A stretch of DNA of 64,000 nt from Singulisphaera sp. GP187 (lineage in GTDB: Bacteria > Planctomycetota > Phycisphaerae > Phycisphaerales > SM1A02): assembly GCA_945868805.1 (NCBI GenBank), contig CAMBMO010000001.1:1-64000 (forward strand), given 5' to 3'. A program made the translations under genes and the position numbers. Below, one piece after another: positions 41,544 through 51,370 of the stretch. The notes beneath the pieces are model-generated. The model had not been told where the DNA came from. It made no database searches and saw nothing but the letters and a program-made list of their open reading frames with translations. Numbering within the stretch: the first letter of the stretch is position 1; the number at the start of each line of letters is the position of its first letter.

Positions 41544-44495
41544 ATGGCGCTGCGCGTGCCCGTCGTCGATGACATGTTTTATGTTGTTGACGGGCACGCG
41601 CAGTTTTTTCGCGCCTACTACGCAATTCGCGGCGGGATGACCAGCCCAACAACGAACGAGTCCACGCAGATGGTGTATGGGTTTGTTGGGATGTTGATGC
41701 GACTCTTGCGAGAACATCGACCAGGATCGCTGGCGCTCGTCATCGATGCGGCGGGGGATCAGCAGACATTTCGGTCGCAGATTTACTCGCAGTACAAGGC
41801 GAATCGTCTTCCAGCGCCGCTGGATTTTCATGGGCAGGTGGAGCGGTGCCTCGAATTCACACGATTGCTTGGCATTCCTATCTTTGCGATCGAACAAGTG
41901 GAAGCCGATGATGTCATCGCGACCATCGTCCGTCGAGTGCGTCGTGAAAGACCCACGATGGGAATGCGCATCGTCTCGCGCGACAAGGATCTCTCTCAGC
42001 TCGTCGACGATCGTACGAGTCTCTTCGATCCGCAGACCGGACTTGACCTCGGTCCAGAGCAACTCTTCGAAACGAAAGGTATTCGAGCCGATCAGGTCGC
42101 GGACATGCTCGCGCTCATGGGGGACTCATCAGACAACATTCCTGGTGTCGCGGGGATCGGTCCAAAGACTGCAGCCCAGCTGATCACAACCTACGGATCG
42201 CTCGATGGAGTTCTCTCCCATCTTGATGAGCTCACGCCGAAGAAGCGCGATTCAATCGTCGCTGCGACTGCAACGCTCTCGCTCGCGCGAAAATTGGTGG
42301 CGTTGAAAGATGATTGCGAGATCGACTTCTCCTATGAGGCGGCTCGGGTCGATCTGACACGTGCGAATGTTCCGGCGATTCTGACGCTTTTGGCATTGCT
42401 CGGATTCGGAAGGCTTCGCGGAGAAGTCGAGTCGGTGCTCACAGGCAAGAGCGCCACGATTGCAGTGGCCATCCCGAAGCCGGTCGCGACCAGACCGATC
42501 ACACCGTCGTCGACGTCCACTGTTCAATCGCTTTCGAGAGAAGCTGCAGATGCTCCATTGTTTGCATCTGTGATTCTTGGCGAATTCGCGAGCGAACAGC
42601 AGAATCTCACCAGTGCGGGATGGATCGCTCAGTCGCATCCGGTGCACAGTGCCAACTACACGGTGGCACGAACCCTGCGTGAGATACGGGATGCAATCGA
42701 TTCGGCCCGAGCCGTCGCTCCGAGTGGAGGGCGAGTCGCATTCGATACGGAGACGGATTCGCTGAACACCGTGGTTGCTCAACTCTGTGGTGTCAGTCTC
42801 TCTTGGGGCGAGGGTCAGGGTGTGTATATCCCAGTGAGGTCCCCAGATCCTGCGACGCACTGCTCCACGACCGTCGCACTGGAAGTCCTTCGTCCATTTT
42901 TTGCGGAGCCTCTCGTGGGGCTGGTGGCTCACAACGCGAAGTTCGACCTGCAAGTTTTGCGGCGCCATGATGTTCCGGTCAAGGGGCTTGCCGGAGACTC
43001 GATGGTTGCCTCCTATCTGTTGGATTCTTCGCGTGTCAGTCACTCTCTCGATTCACTTTCGCAGTCGCAGCTTGATTACACATGCGTCCCTATCAAAGAC
43101 CTCATTGGAAGTGGCGATTTCCAGCGGACATTTGACCAGGTGCCGATGTCACTGGCGGCTCCGTATGCCGCAGAAGATGCGGATATTGCTGGTCGCTTGG
43201 ATCGATTGCTGACCGAGCGGATCGAACGCGAAGGGCTTGCGAAGTTGTATCGGGAGATCGAAGTGCCCTTGGTTGAGGTGCTGGCAGAATTGGAATTCAA
43301 CGGCATTCTCGTTGATGTAAACGAACTGGAGACGCAGTGCCGTCGATTGACAGCTTTGACGGAGGACTTTCGAAATTCCATCATCACCCTTTCGCCACAT
43401 CCATTCAATCCTGATAGTCCGCGACAACTCGCGGCAGTGCTCTTCAATTCACAGACAGCGACCCCCCCCGGTTTGGGGCTGAAGGCGACGAAGAAAGTTC
43501 AAGGTGGACCGAGTACCGGTATCGAAGTGTTGGAGCGTTTGGCGTCTGACCCCACAGTCGAGAGCGAACTTCCGAGCCAAATGATTGAGTATCGGCGACT
43601 CAAGAAGCTCGTCGGAACCTACCTCGTGGCACTGCGAGATGCAGTCCAACCGACGACCGGGCGGATTCACGCCTCATTCCATCAGACTGGAACGGCGACT
43701 GGGCGTTTGTCTTCAAGCGATCCCAACATGCAGAACATTCCGATCCGATCTGAGATTGGGAGGGAGATTCGCAAGGCATTTGTTGCGCCGTCTGGGTACG
43801 CCTTGCTCGCATGCGATTATTCGCAGATCGAACTTCGCGTTCTTGCCCACATGGCGAACGATCCTTCGATGATCGCGGCGTTTCAGGCTGACATCGACAT
43901 CCATACCGCAGTTGCCGCCGAGGTGAATGGAATCGACCCCACTCTTGTTACTGCGCAGCAACGCGGTGGCGCGAAAATGGTCAACTTTGGAATCATCTAT
44001 GGAATCACACCGTGGGGACTGGCGCGGCGCCTCGGGCCGGGAACGACGACGGCTCGTGCGAAGGAAATCATCGATAGCTACCGGAAGCGCTTCGCTCGCA
44101 TTGATGCCTTCTTGATCGAGTGCGTGGATCAAGCGAATCAGAACGGTTTCGTCACGACGATGATGGGGCGACGACGTGCGGTTCCGCAGGTGCGCTCTTC
44201 CAATTCAGCTGAACGCGCACTCGGCGAACGCATCGCAATCAACACCGTTGTGCAAGGAACTGCCGCAGACTTGATCAAGATCGCAATGATCCAGATCCAC
44301 CGAGAACTCGCGACCGCGTTTCCCGGTTCCCGAATGCTGCTTCAAATCCACGATGAGTTGGTCTTCGAAGTTCCACAATCCGCCCTCGAATTGGCGAGAT
44401 CTTGGATCGTTCAACGCATGGAATCAGCAGTGAAACTGCGTGTTCCGCTTCGTGTCGAATCAGCGAGTGGTATCAACTGGTTCGATGCGAGCTAG
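41544..44495 (+). CDS. polA: DNA polymerase I
   Basis: Repair and Okazaki-fragment polymerase of 983 residues with all three domains. The N-terminal 5'-3' exonuclease has VVDGHAQFFRAYYAI and MGDSSDNIPGVAGIGPKTA. The 3'-5' exonuclease has the DEDD start VAFDTETDSLN and AHNAKFDLQVL. The polymerase has LSSSDPNMQNIPIRSE, ACDYSQIELRVLAHM (motif A), the O-helix GAKMVNFGIIYGI and LLQIHDELVFEVP (motif C). The ATG at 41544 or at 41574 (MFYVVDGHAQ) may be used; both lie at the hairpin described at 41550-41609. Proofreading residues look intact. Confidence 0.97.
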   Translation: MALRVPVVDDMFYVVDGHAQFFRAYYAIRGGMTSPTTNESTQMVYGFVGMLMRLLREHRPGSLALVIDAAGDQQTFRSQIYSQYKANRLPAPLDFHGQVERCLEFTRLLGIPIFAIEQVEADDVIATIVRRVRRERPTMGMRIVSRDKDLSQLVDDRTSLFDPQTGLDLGPEQLFETKGIRADQVADMLALMGDSSDNIPGVAGIGPKTAAQLITTYGSLDGVLSHLDELTPKKRDSIVAATATLSLARKLVALKDDCEIDFSYEAARVDLTRANVPAILTLLALLGFGRLRGEVESVLTGKSATIAVAIPKPVATRPITPSSTSTVQSLSREAADAPLFASVILGEFASEQQNLTSAGWIAQSHPVHSANYTVARTLREIRDAIDSARAVAPSGGRVAFDTETDSLNTVVAQLCGVSLSWGEGQGVYIPVRSPDPATHCSTTVALEVLRPFFAEPLVGLVAHNAKFDLQVLRRHDVPVKGLAGDSMVASYLLDSSRVSHSLDSLSQSQLDYTCVPIKDLIGSGDFQRTFDQVPMSLAAPYAAEDADIAGRLDRLLTERIEREGLAKLYREIEVPLVEVLAELEFNGILVDVNELETQCRRLTALTEDFRNSIITLSPHPFNPDSPRQLAAVLFNSQTATPPGLGLKATKKVQGGPSTGIEVLERLASDPTVESELPSQMIEYRRLKKLVGTYLVALRDAVQPTTGRIHASFHQTGTATGRLSSSDPNMQNIPIRSEIGREIRKAFVAPSGYALLACDYSQIELRVLAHMANDPSMIAAFQADIDIHTAVAAEVNGIDPTLVTAQQRGGAKMVNFGIIYGITPWGLARRLGPGTTTARAKEIIDSYRKRFARIDAFLIECVDQANQNGFVTTMMGRRRAVPQVRSSNSAERALGERIAINTVVQGTAADLIKIAMIQIHRELATAFPGSRMLLQIHDELVFEVPQSALELARSWIVQRMESAVKLRVPLRVESASGINWFDAS
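41550..41609 (+). promoter_or_regulatory. Terminator-like hairpin over the polA start
   Basis: CTGCGCGTGCCCGTC (41550-41564) is perfectly complementary to GACGGGCACGCGCAG (41589-41603). The loop is 24 bases and TTTTTTC follows at once. The 3' arm encodes the conserved DGHAQ of DNA polymerase I. If translation starts at 41574, the start codon sits in the loop. It has the form of an intrinsic terminator or attenuator. Confidence 0.65.
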
Positions 44496-44620
44496 GGGGC
44501 GTTCTCCGAGGGATGGATCCCATCAGCCATGCGTTGATTCGCAGAATCGGTTGACGAACTCGATGGCTTCGATACCATCATCAACGTCGGAATGGTCAGT
44601 TTGTTCCGCGAGTCTGGTTT

Positions 44621-44694
44621 GGGGCGGTAGCTCAATTGGTTAGAGTACCGGCTTGTCACGCCGGTGGTTGCGGGTTCGATTCCCGTCCGCCTCG
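44621..44694 (+). tRNA. tRNA-Asp (anticodon GTC)
   Basis: 74-nt cloverleaf. The acceptor GGGGCGG pairs with CCGCCTC (one G-T pair), the anticodon stem CCGGC/GCCGG has loop TTGTCAC, and the T-arm GCGGG/CCCGT has loop TTCGATT. Discriminator G, no encoded CCA. Confidence 0.95.
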
Positions 44695-44705
44695 TTTCTC
44701 AAAGG

Positions 44706-44738
44706 ACCCCGCATGTTTTAGCATGTCGGGTGTTTTGT
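44706..44738 (+). terminator. Terminator after tRNA-Asp
   Basis: The stem ACCCCGCATG/CATGTCGGGT has one mismatch and a TTTTAG loop (44706-44731). A GTTTTGTTG run follows. It separates the tRNA from the convergent redoxin gene. Confidence 0.65.
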
Positions 44739-44767
44739 TGGGTGGACTTGATTTGGGGACAAGACAC

Positions 44768-45394
44768 TCAGTGTGATTGACTCTCCGCGCGCCACTTGAT
44801 GTTGCATCCCATCGACGGCAGTTGCCTGGCCTCGGGGGATTTTCCAGCGAGCAGTGCGTCGATGGCATTGCGAACATCAGATCCTGTCACTTGCAAACCA
44901 TTCTTCGGACGACTTTCGTCGAGTTGACCGCGGTAGGCGAGACGGTGTCCTGAATCGAAAATGAAAAAATCTGGAGTGCAGGCGGCGCCGAATGAGCGTG
45001 CAACATTCTGGGTCGAGTCGTGCAGGTAGGGGAATTGCCATCCTTGTTGATGCGCCATTTCGGACATCCGAGGCGGCGCATCAGCTGGGTAGCTTTCGGC
45101 ATCGTTGGAGCAAATCCCTACGATTCCAGCTTCGCGGGCAGAATAATCGTGCGCGAGTCTCCCCAATTCTTCCTGGATGTGCACGACGAAGGGACAGTGA
45201 TTACAGATAAACATCACCAGGAGCGGTCGGCCCGTGAAGTCGGCGTCTTTGACGATCCGGCCGGAAATTATGTCGGTCAATTCGAAGGTCGGGCACGGAG
45301 TTCCTAAAGGAGCCATGGTTGATGGTGTCAATGCCAATTGATTCTCCAATGATGTGCGACTAGCGCGACGATCCGGTAACGACGATGATGTCAT
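44768..45394 (-). CDS. Thioredoxin-fold redoxin (AhpC/TSA-like, CNHCP motif)
   Basis: A 208-residue redoxin. LGTPCPTFELTDIISGR leads into VMFICNHCPFVVHIQEELGRLA, where CNHC is the redox site used by the PRX-like2 group. GICSNDAESYPADAPPRMSEMA and AACTPDFFIFDSGHRLAYRG are also characteristic. Likely a cytoplasmic peroxide or disulfide reductase. Starts at 45394 or at 45316 (MAPLG) are possible; the second matches homologues better, while the first leaves eight bases before the divergent gene. Confidence 0.82.
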   Translation of the reverse strand: MTSSSLPDRRASRTSLENQLALTPSTMAPLGTPCPTFELTDIISGRIVKDADFTGRPLLVMFICNHCPFVVHIQEELGRLAHDYSAREAGIVGICSNDAESYPADAPPRMSEMAHQQGWQFPYLHDSTQNVARSFGAACTPDFFIFDSGHRLAYRGQLDESRPKNGLQVTGSDVRNAIDALLAGKSPEARQLPSMGCNIKWRAESQSH

Positions 45395-45402
45395 GATATT
45401 CG

Positions 45403-45693
45403 ATGAGCGCGAACAGACCTGACGACATTCAGCCTGAGGAAGATCCCTCACGAGAAGATCCGTCCGAAGAGGACATGGATCGATTTTCGAGGCCGACGGT
45501 AAGGCGTTGCCAGGATTGCGGATGCGAGGTCTTCGAAGATGCAGATGTGTGTCCTGGCTGTCACGCGTTCGTTTGGGATGGTGCTGCAACTGAGCGTCCC
45601 GGGAAGCCTCGGATCGCCCGCTTCACTTTCGTCCTCTTCGCGATCGTCCTCATTCTGACGCTGACTGGGATCCTGGCAGTGATTGTTCGGTGA
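45403..45693 (+). CDS. Zinc-ribbon membrane protein
   Basis: A 96-residue protein. An acidic N-terminus precedes a zinc ribbon CQDCGCEVFEDADVCPGC with two CxxC knuckles (about 36-53) and one membrane helix FTFVLFAIVLILTLTGILAV at about 73-92. Small proteins of this kind are common in planctomycetes and of unknown role. The 3' end overlaps the convergent gene by 44 bases. Confidence 0.7.
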   Translation: MSANRPDDIQPEEDPSREDPSEEDMDRFSRPTVRRCQDCGCEVFEDADVCPGCHAFVWDGAATERPGKPRIARFTFVLFAIVLILTLTGILAVIVR

Positions 45694-46552
45694 CTTGGGT
45701 TCGAGTCAACGCTGGAGTGAATCGCACAAGCACCGCGATGGGTGGTGCCTTACCGTGTGAGAGCTGGAGAAGGCTAGAGACAACAGACTGCACAAGGTCT
45801 TCGAGATGAGTTCGTGCCATGCGCTCCGCCGCAAGTAGACACTCTGGTCGCTGAGCAATCTCGAAGGCTCTTGGCTTGAGTTCTGCCCGCGCCTTCGCGA
45901 CAAGCGCGTGCTTGCCAGACCATGGGTTGATCGTTTGAATTCCGCTGCCGAGCGAGAGGGTTTCGACGAGCTGTTCATCGATTGCGACGAATTCCTCGTC
46001 GACTTGCGGTGATGGTAACGAGCAACCAACGGCGATCCCGCGCTCACCCGAGTCTCGATCGACCGTGAAGCTCCATTGGAAATTCTCGACGGTGATCCCG
46101 TCGAGCGGGATGAAGTATTGAACACCAACATCCCTCGCCATCGCTTGTCCCAAGATCGTCCCAAGCGCAGAGGTTTCGACGATTTGCGACATCACATCGA
46201 CTCGAAGTGACCCGACGACTAGCTTTCCTTGCGAATCGAAGCGCCGAATCCCGGCGAGGATCGCGCTCCGAATTTCAACCTTTGGCTTGAGAATTCCTCC
46301 GAGCCAGTCGAACGCGCCTCGCAGAGCATCTCCGCCAGCCTGTATCAAGTCCGACGGAAGGCGAATGATTTCACCAACGACATGAGCGACCCCCAGTATT
46401 GCAATGCTCAAGACGATGACAGAGCCGAGGATGATGAGCCCCAGGGTCGCTTGACCTTGCCGATAGAGAGTTCCAGCAACCAAGAGAAGCGAAAGCGCCG
46501 CGATGATTCCGACCACCGCCGCCAATCCGAATTTTCTCGGCCAAATCGTCAT
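45650..46552 (-). CDS. Unknown two-helix membrane protein
   Basis: Not securely recognised. Two membrane helices lie in the first 60 residues (LAAVVGIIAALSLLLVAG and ATLGLIILGSVIVLSIAILG). A large extracytoplasmic or cytoplasmic domain follows with KVEIRSAILAGIRRFDSQGKL and AAERMARTHLEDLVQSVVSS. The end shows weak likeness to DUF4230, which I do not consider proven. 300 residues. Overlaps the zinc-ribbon gene by 44 bases at the 3' ends; the start is 29 bp from tRNA-Lys. Confidence 0.6.
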   Translation of the reverse strand: MTIWPRKFGLAAVVGIIAALSLLLVAGTLYRQGQATLGLIILGSVIVLSIAILGVAHVVGEIIRLPSDLIQAGGDALRGAFDWLGGILKPKVEIRSAILAGIRRFDSQGKLVVGSLRVDVMSQIVETSALGTILGQAMARDVGVQYFIPLDGITVENFQWSFTVDRDSGERGIAVGCSLPSPQVDEEFVAIDEQLVETLSLGSGIQTINPWSGKHALVAKARAELKPRAFEIAQRPECLLAAERMARTHLEDLVQSVVSSLLQLSHGKAPPIAVLVRFTPALTRTQVTEQSLPGSQSASE

Positions 46553-46580
46553 GCTGGCACTGCGCCCTGGAAGGGAGAAA

Positions 46581-46653
<73 letters not shown>

Positions 46654-46706
46654 GCGTTGCGGTGGGGAAGTATAGCGATCCTCCGTTGAGAGAGCCCGAG
46701 TGGTGG

Positions 46707-49700
46707 TCATTTCTTCCCACAGCACTGCTTGTACTTCTTTCCCGATTTGCATGGGCACGGTTCGTTGCGACCGATCGCTCCTGGGATTTCAGGTGCGCTC
46801 GAACTTCGTGGAGCTGTCAGCAGAGATGTTCCCGACGCAGCAAGAGCGGACGCCGATCTTCCTGCGGGTGCTCCCGCGCGCTCCGCGATGGCGATGTCGC
46901 GTTCTTGCGCCTGAGTCGGTACGACCGCGGCGATGGGACCTGGAGAGTTTGGTTTCGCCGGAGTCGCAGGAAGGGCGCCGGCGTCTGCGACCGAAGGCGC
47001 GATCTGAGGAGTCGGAGGTCGCATTGCCTGTGGGGACAACTTTCCCTTGAAGACGAGATCGGTGACTCGTTCGCGGACATTTGAGAGCATCTCGCCAAAG
47101 AGTCGCGAAGACTCTTTCTTGAATTCGATTCGGGGATCCTTCTGGCTGAACGATCGGAATGAAATCGAGTCGCGCATCTGATCCATGCTGTGAAGATGGT
47201 CTTTCCATGCCTGATCGAGAATCTGCAAGAGCACAAAGCGCTCGAACTGTTCAAGTTCCTCTCGCAAGAGTCGAGTGAGCCGTTGAATCAGGAATGCTTC
47301 TGGATCGCTGGTCATCTCTGCACGTTCGGCGTCGGTCAATCGAATAAAAACGGTCTGCTGAAGCCATTGATCGACCGCGGCCGCCAATCCATCGGAAGCT
47401 CCCATCGAAGTCCCAGCTGCGCTTTGAAGCGTTGCCAAGATTCTCGAGACGCGCTCACGAATTCGAGATCCATCCCATGTCTTTGCCTCCTCGACCAAGA
47501 GCCGTCTTAGTTCGGCAGGATCGGCAGATGGAAGGCCTTGGGGATTCCAATTCAATTCATATCTTCCGCGTGCCCATCCGCAAAACTGAGTGAGCGCGGC
47601 CTCTGGAAATGCTTGGATATTGACATTCACAAACTCGATTGCGAAATCGATCGGGTATTCGATTTCGCGATCGAGATATGCGCTCCTCACCGCCTGTTGA
47701 AGCTTGCTCGTGGCTTCATTGGGGTCGATCACTCCAACGAGCAAGTCTTCTGCGACCGGTTTTCCGAGCATTCGTCCCAACCAGTGAATCAGATCCCTCG
47801 CGCCATAGCCGGGTTTCAAGAGAGGCTCGAGTGGACTGAGATCAATTGCCCTGAATCGCTTGAGTGCGGCGATTTCGATTCGTTTCACGACCCCGCTACG
47901 ACCTTCGCTCTCGATGACTTCATCGGTGATAGTCGCGCCGTAAGTCTTCGATGCCCACTCGATCACTCCAGGACGATCCCATTCCGATGGATCTGAATCT
48001 TCGGGGATGTACTCGCCGATCGTCACAGTGATTTGAGACGATGCCTCCTCTGGCGCGTCGGTCGTAATTGTCTTGAGAACCGCATCCCGATCCTTCCCTT
48101 TGAATCTTTCAGCGTCGATGGTGATACCGAAAGCTTCCCAGACCCACTGAGAGATCGCGCCCGGAACATGCAAGGGCGAGAGGTAGGTGGCAACCGCGTC
48201 CGCAACCGCTTCGTCGAGGAAGGCGACAACAACATCCTTGATCCCACGCCCTTCAAGGATGGGTTGGCGACGACCATAGAAGTTGCGACGTTGGACTTCC
48301 ATGGGTTCGTCGTAATCGAGAATCGTCTTGCGTATTTGGAAATTGCGCTCTTCCACTTTGCGCTGGGCCTTCTCGACGGCGCGAGTGAGCATCGGGGCTT
48401 CGATCGCGTCGCCTTCCTTCATCCCGAAACGGCTCAACACATTGAGCGTCGTACGACCTGCAAACATCTTCATCAAGTCGTCATCAAGGGCGAGGTAGAA
48501 GCGTGTCTGACCATTGTCTCCTTGTCGACCCGATCGTCCTCGCAATTGGTTGTCGATTCGTCGACTCTCATGTCGCTCGGTGCCGACGATATGGAGTCCG
48601 CCGAGATCGTCAATGGTCGGGAAGAACTGCAATCGATGGATGCTCCATCCTGCGAAATCGAGTTCCGACTCCATCGCCTCGTTCGACATCGATTCGATCT
48701 TCTTCGGCGAGATGTCTCTGGCTTCCGAAACCCAGTGTCGAAGGAGAGATCGACGCACCGCACCCGCATCCATTGCCTCAAGTTCCTTCGCTGGTAATTC
48801 GAGCAATCGCCCAGCCAGATGCTTCTCAATCAGTCGAAGGCACGCGGCTTCGCCCAAACTGGCATCCGCCTCACGAGGTGCGAGATTGCGCTTTTTCCAA
48901 TGTTCGATCAGTGTTGCGGGTTCGATTGAAGTGAGCTTGATGTCCGTACCGCGTCCTGCCATGTTGGTCGCGATCATCACTGCGCCGAGCTGACCAGCAC
49001 CGGTGATAATTTCTGCTTCGCGTTCATGCTGCTTCGCGTTGAGCACCTCGTGTCGAATCGTGTGCTTCTCGGTCAGCATCCGACTGAGCATCTCGCTCTT
49101 CTCGACGCTCGTCGTTCCGACGAGAACCGGTGCACCCGTATCGTGGATGCGCTTGATCTCGTCGACGATGCAATCCCACTTGTCTTTCTGCGAGAGAAAA
49201 ACGAGATCTTGGCGATCAATACGCACGGTCGGAACATTGGTCGGTATCGATACGACGGAGAGTCCATAGATTTCGTGGAACTCGGTCGCTTCTGTATCCG
49301 CCGTACCCGTCATCCCGGACAAGCGCTTGTACAGTTTGAAATAGTTCTGGATTGTGATCGTCGCCATCGTCTGGGTTTCTTCCTTGATGCGAACGCCTTC
49401 CTTCGCTTCGACCGCCTGATGGAGACCGTCGGACCACTGCCTGCCGACCATTTTTCGTCCAGTGTTCTGGTCGACAATCACGACGCCGAGTTGGCCATCC
49501 TCGTCCGGGGCGACGACATAGTCGCGGTCGCGTTGATAGACGGTGTGTGCGCGAACGGACTGCTCGAGCAAGTGGGGGAGATCCATGTTCTCGCCGACAT
49601 AGAACGAGCCGATTTTCGCTTCCCTTTGCGCCTCCTCGACGCCCTCATGGGTGAGTGTCGCGCGTTTCTTGTCCATCTCAAGTTCGAAGTACTGCACGAA

Positions 49701-50870
49701 GCGTTCGCGTGCGTGTTCGAGAGTTGGAAGTTGCTTGCGCGCTTCCTCGAGTCGTTGCTTGATGGGCGGAATCGACGATTTTTCGCGCGCGTTTCGAATG
49801 TCGCCCTCGGCACCAGCCATGCTTGCGCGACAGCGCTGGACCTTGTCGTCGGCGCTCTGCCATTCAGATTGTCGAGCGACCAGGTGCAATGCGAGACGAT
49901 TCGAGAGGTCGTAACGTGGCTGCTGATTGTATGCGGGACCAGAAATGATCAGTGGCGTTCGTGCTTCATCGATCAGGGTCGAATCGACTTCGTCGACGAT
50001 GGCGAACTGTCGGGACCGTTGAACCTGATCGATGGCCCGGACTTTCATATTGTCACGCAAGTAATCGAATCCGAATTCGCTCGTCGTTCCGTAGACCACA
50101 TCGCACGAGTAGGCGATGATCTTCGCGCTCGGGGGTTGCATATGCATAGGATGGATCGCGCCGACGGTCAAACCCACCGCTTTGAAAAACGGGAATGTCC
50201 AATCACGATCGCGTTGAACGAGATAGTCGTTCACAGTCACGACATGCACTTGTTTCTCATCGCACGCGGCGAGATAGCACGCGAGCGGCCCGACGATGGT
50301 CTTCCCTTCGCCGGTCTTCATCTCTGCGATTCGTCCTTCGCTCAGCACAATTCCGCCAATGATCTGCACATCGAATGGGCGCGCCCGGAACGGAGGGCGG
50401 CTTTCAGGGAGGAGCTCTCGAACTCCGTTGTAGACACTGACCGGAATGTCAACGAGTTGCCAACCTGCTATATCGCCGTGGCATCCGCGGAGATCGCCCG
50501 AAGGTTCGCGTGGCGCGGTTGCAGACATGATCGCCTGGGTTTCGAGGTAGGCGCTTCGAGCGGGTTCGCTCAGAGACTGTGGATCGAAGCCGAGTGCCGG
50601 ATCGAAGACATTGCGGATGCCGACGGAGCGGTCCATTGCCTCGCGGGCGCATCCGAAGATCTCTGGGATCATGTCGTACGGTCGCTCCCCCTTGTGAACT
50701 CGCTCGCGGAAGACGAGGATCATCCCTCGAAGTTCGGCATCGGTCATTGCCGAATACTTGGACTCAAGTTCGCTGACCTTGTCGACAATTCGAAGGTAGC
50801 GACGCACCATGCGTTGGTTTTGGGTTCCGAATGTCTTACGGATGAAATAGTCGATGACTGGAATTGGCAT
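46707..50870 (-). CDS. secA: Preprotein translocase ATPase SecA, enlarged planctomycete form
   Basis: Motor of the Sec export pathway. Walker A is AEMKTGEGKT (184-191 region). VYGTTSEFGFDYLRDNMK, GMTGTADTEATEF, ATNMAGRGTDIKL and GTERHESRRIDNQLRGRSGRQGD are hallmarks. The C-terminus NEPCPCKSGKKYKQCCGKK is the zinc-binding CXCX8CC SecB site. At 1387 residues it is about 480 longer than E. coli SecA. Extra segments are seen at about 88-162, in the preprotein domain (a helical stretch near 330-400), in the second nucleotide domain and, largest, in the helical-wing region (about 250-300 extra residues before MDQMRDSISFRSF). All catalytic motifs are kept. The large open frame on the other strand is a shadow. 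Confidence 0.97.
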   Translation of the reverse strand: MPIPVIDYFIRKTFGTQNQRMVRRYLRIVDKVSELESKYSAMTDAELRGMILVFRERVHKGERPYDMIPEIFGCAREAMDRSVGIRNVFDPALGFDPQSLSEPARSAYLETQAIMSATAPREPSGDLRGCHGDIAGWQLVDIPVSVYNGVRELLPESRPPFRARPFDVQIIGGIVLSEGRIAEMKTGEGKTIVGPLACYLAACDEKQVHVVTVNDYLVQRDRDWTFPFFKAVGLTVGAIHPMHMQPPSAKIIAYSCDVVYGTTSEFGFDYLRDNMKVRAIDQVQRSRQFAIVDEVDSTLIDEARTPLIISGPAYNQQPRYDLSNRLALHLVARQSEWQSADDKVQRCRASMAGAEGDIRNAREKSSIPPIKQRLEEARKQLPTLEHARERFVQYFELEMDKKRATLTHEGVEEAQREAKIGSFYVGENMDLPHLLEQSVRAHTVYQRDRDYVVAPDEDGQLGVVIVDQNTGRKMVGRQWSDGLHQAVEAKEGVRIKEETQTMATITIQNYFKLYKRLSGMTGTADTEATEFHEIYGLSVVSIPTNVPTVRIDRQDLVFLSQKDKWDCIVDEIKRIHDTGAPVLVGTTSVEKSEMLSRMLTEKHTIRHEVLNAKQHEREAEIITGAGQLGAVMIATNMAGRGTDIKLTSIEPATLIEHWKKRNLAPREADASLGEAACLRLIEKHLAGRLLELPAKELEAMDAGAVRRSLLRHWVSEARDISPKKIESMSNEAMESELDFAGWSIHRLQFFPTIDDLGGLHIVGTERHESRRIDNQLRGRSGRQGDNGQTRFYLALDDDLMKMFAGRTTLNVLSRFGMKEGDAIEAPMLTRAVEKAQRKVEERNFQIRKTILDYDEPMEVQRRNFYGRRQPILEGRGIKDVVVAFLDEAVADAVATYLSPLHVPGAISQWVWEAFGITIDAERFKGKDRDAVLKTITTDAPEEASSQITVTIGEYIPEDSDPSEWDRPGVIEWASKTYGATITDEVIESEGRSGVVKRIEIAALKRFRAIDLSPLEPLLKPGYGARDLIHWLGRMLGKPVAEDLLVGVIDPNEATSKLQQAVRSAYLDREIEYPIDFAIEFVNVNIQAFPEAALTQFCGWARGRYELNWNPQGLPSADPAELRRLLVEEAKTWDGSRIRERVSRILATLQSAAGTSMGASDGLAAAVDQWLQQTVFIRLTDAERAEMTSDPEAFLIQRLTRLLREELEQFERFVLLQILDQAWKDHLHSMDQMRDSISFRSFSQKDPRIEFKKESSRLFGEMLSNVRERVTDLVFKGKLSPQAMRPPTPQIAPSVADAGALPATPAKPNSPGPIAAVVPTQAQERDIAIAERAGAPAGRSASALAASGTSLLTAPRSSSAPEIPGAIGRNEPCPCKSGKKYKQCCGKK

Positions 50871-50980
50871 TGTGAACTCTCTTGGAGAAGTGCGGATCGT
50901 TCCGCGGATGTCGAATCAATCTGTCGATGAAAGATGCACGCAGGGACACTCCGCTGGAGTGTCGGGGGCACGAGCGCCCG

Positions 50981-51274
50981 TCAGACCTGCAGATGCGGAG
51001 GAGGCGCGGCAGCGAGGCATGTCGCCGACGACGAAGCAACCCAACGCTCATCGGACGGATTGTCGATCAATCTCGATGGATATCGTGATGCGAAGCGCGT
51101 ACTTGCATGCGCGAAGGAAGGGCCAGTTCCATCACCAGCTTGATTGGGTACTCCTTGGGAGTCAACGACTGAGACACGAGCCACGGACAAGCCCAACGAT
51201 GTCGCGGTGAACGCCAATGGCGCACCGATCGCGGCGAGAGTCAGGAGCAGGGAGAAGAGCGTTGGGTGCAACAT
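50981..51274 (-). CDS. Possible small secreted protein
   Basis: A 97-residue frame in the 500-bp gap between secA and tRNA-Met. It begins MLHPTLFSLLLTLAAIGAPLAFT, a credible signal peptide, and continues with a Ser/Ala/Arg-rich 70 residues ending PPPHLQV. Codon use resembles the neighbours. No homology is recognised; the last 70 residues have no clear fold. Outside it, the gap (50871-50980 and 51275-51370) shows nothing notable. Confidence 0.4.
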   Translation of the reverse strand: MLHPTLFSLLLTLAAIGAPLAFTATSLGLSVARVSVVDSQGVPNQAGDGTGPSFAHASTRFASRYPSRLIDNPSDERWVASSSATCLAAAPPPHLQV

Positions 51275-51370
51275 CGGATGCAAGATGAGACATTGTGGCA
51301 CCGAATGTCGCTGTCGGCAAGTGAAATGGGTAGTCTTTTCGTCGAGTCTCCATTCAATGGCGATTCAATT

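Noticed and set aside
49026-50930. 634-codon open frame on the plus strand
   Set aside because: It lies entirely antisense to secA. Its product has no recognisable domain, and the codon pattern is that expected opposite a GC-rich coding strand.
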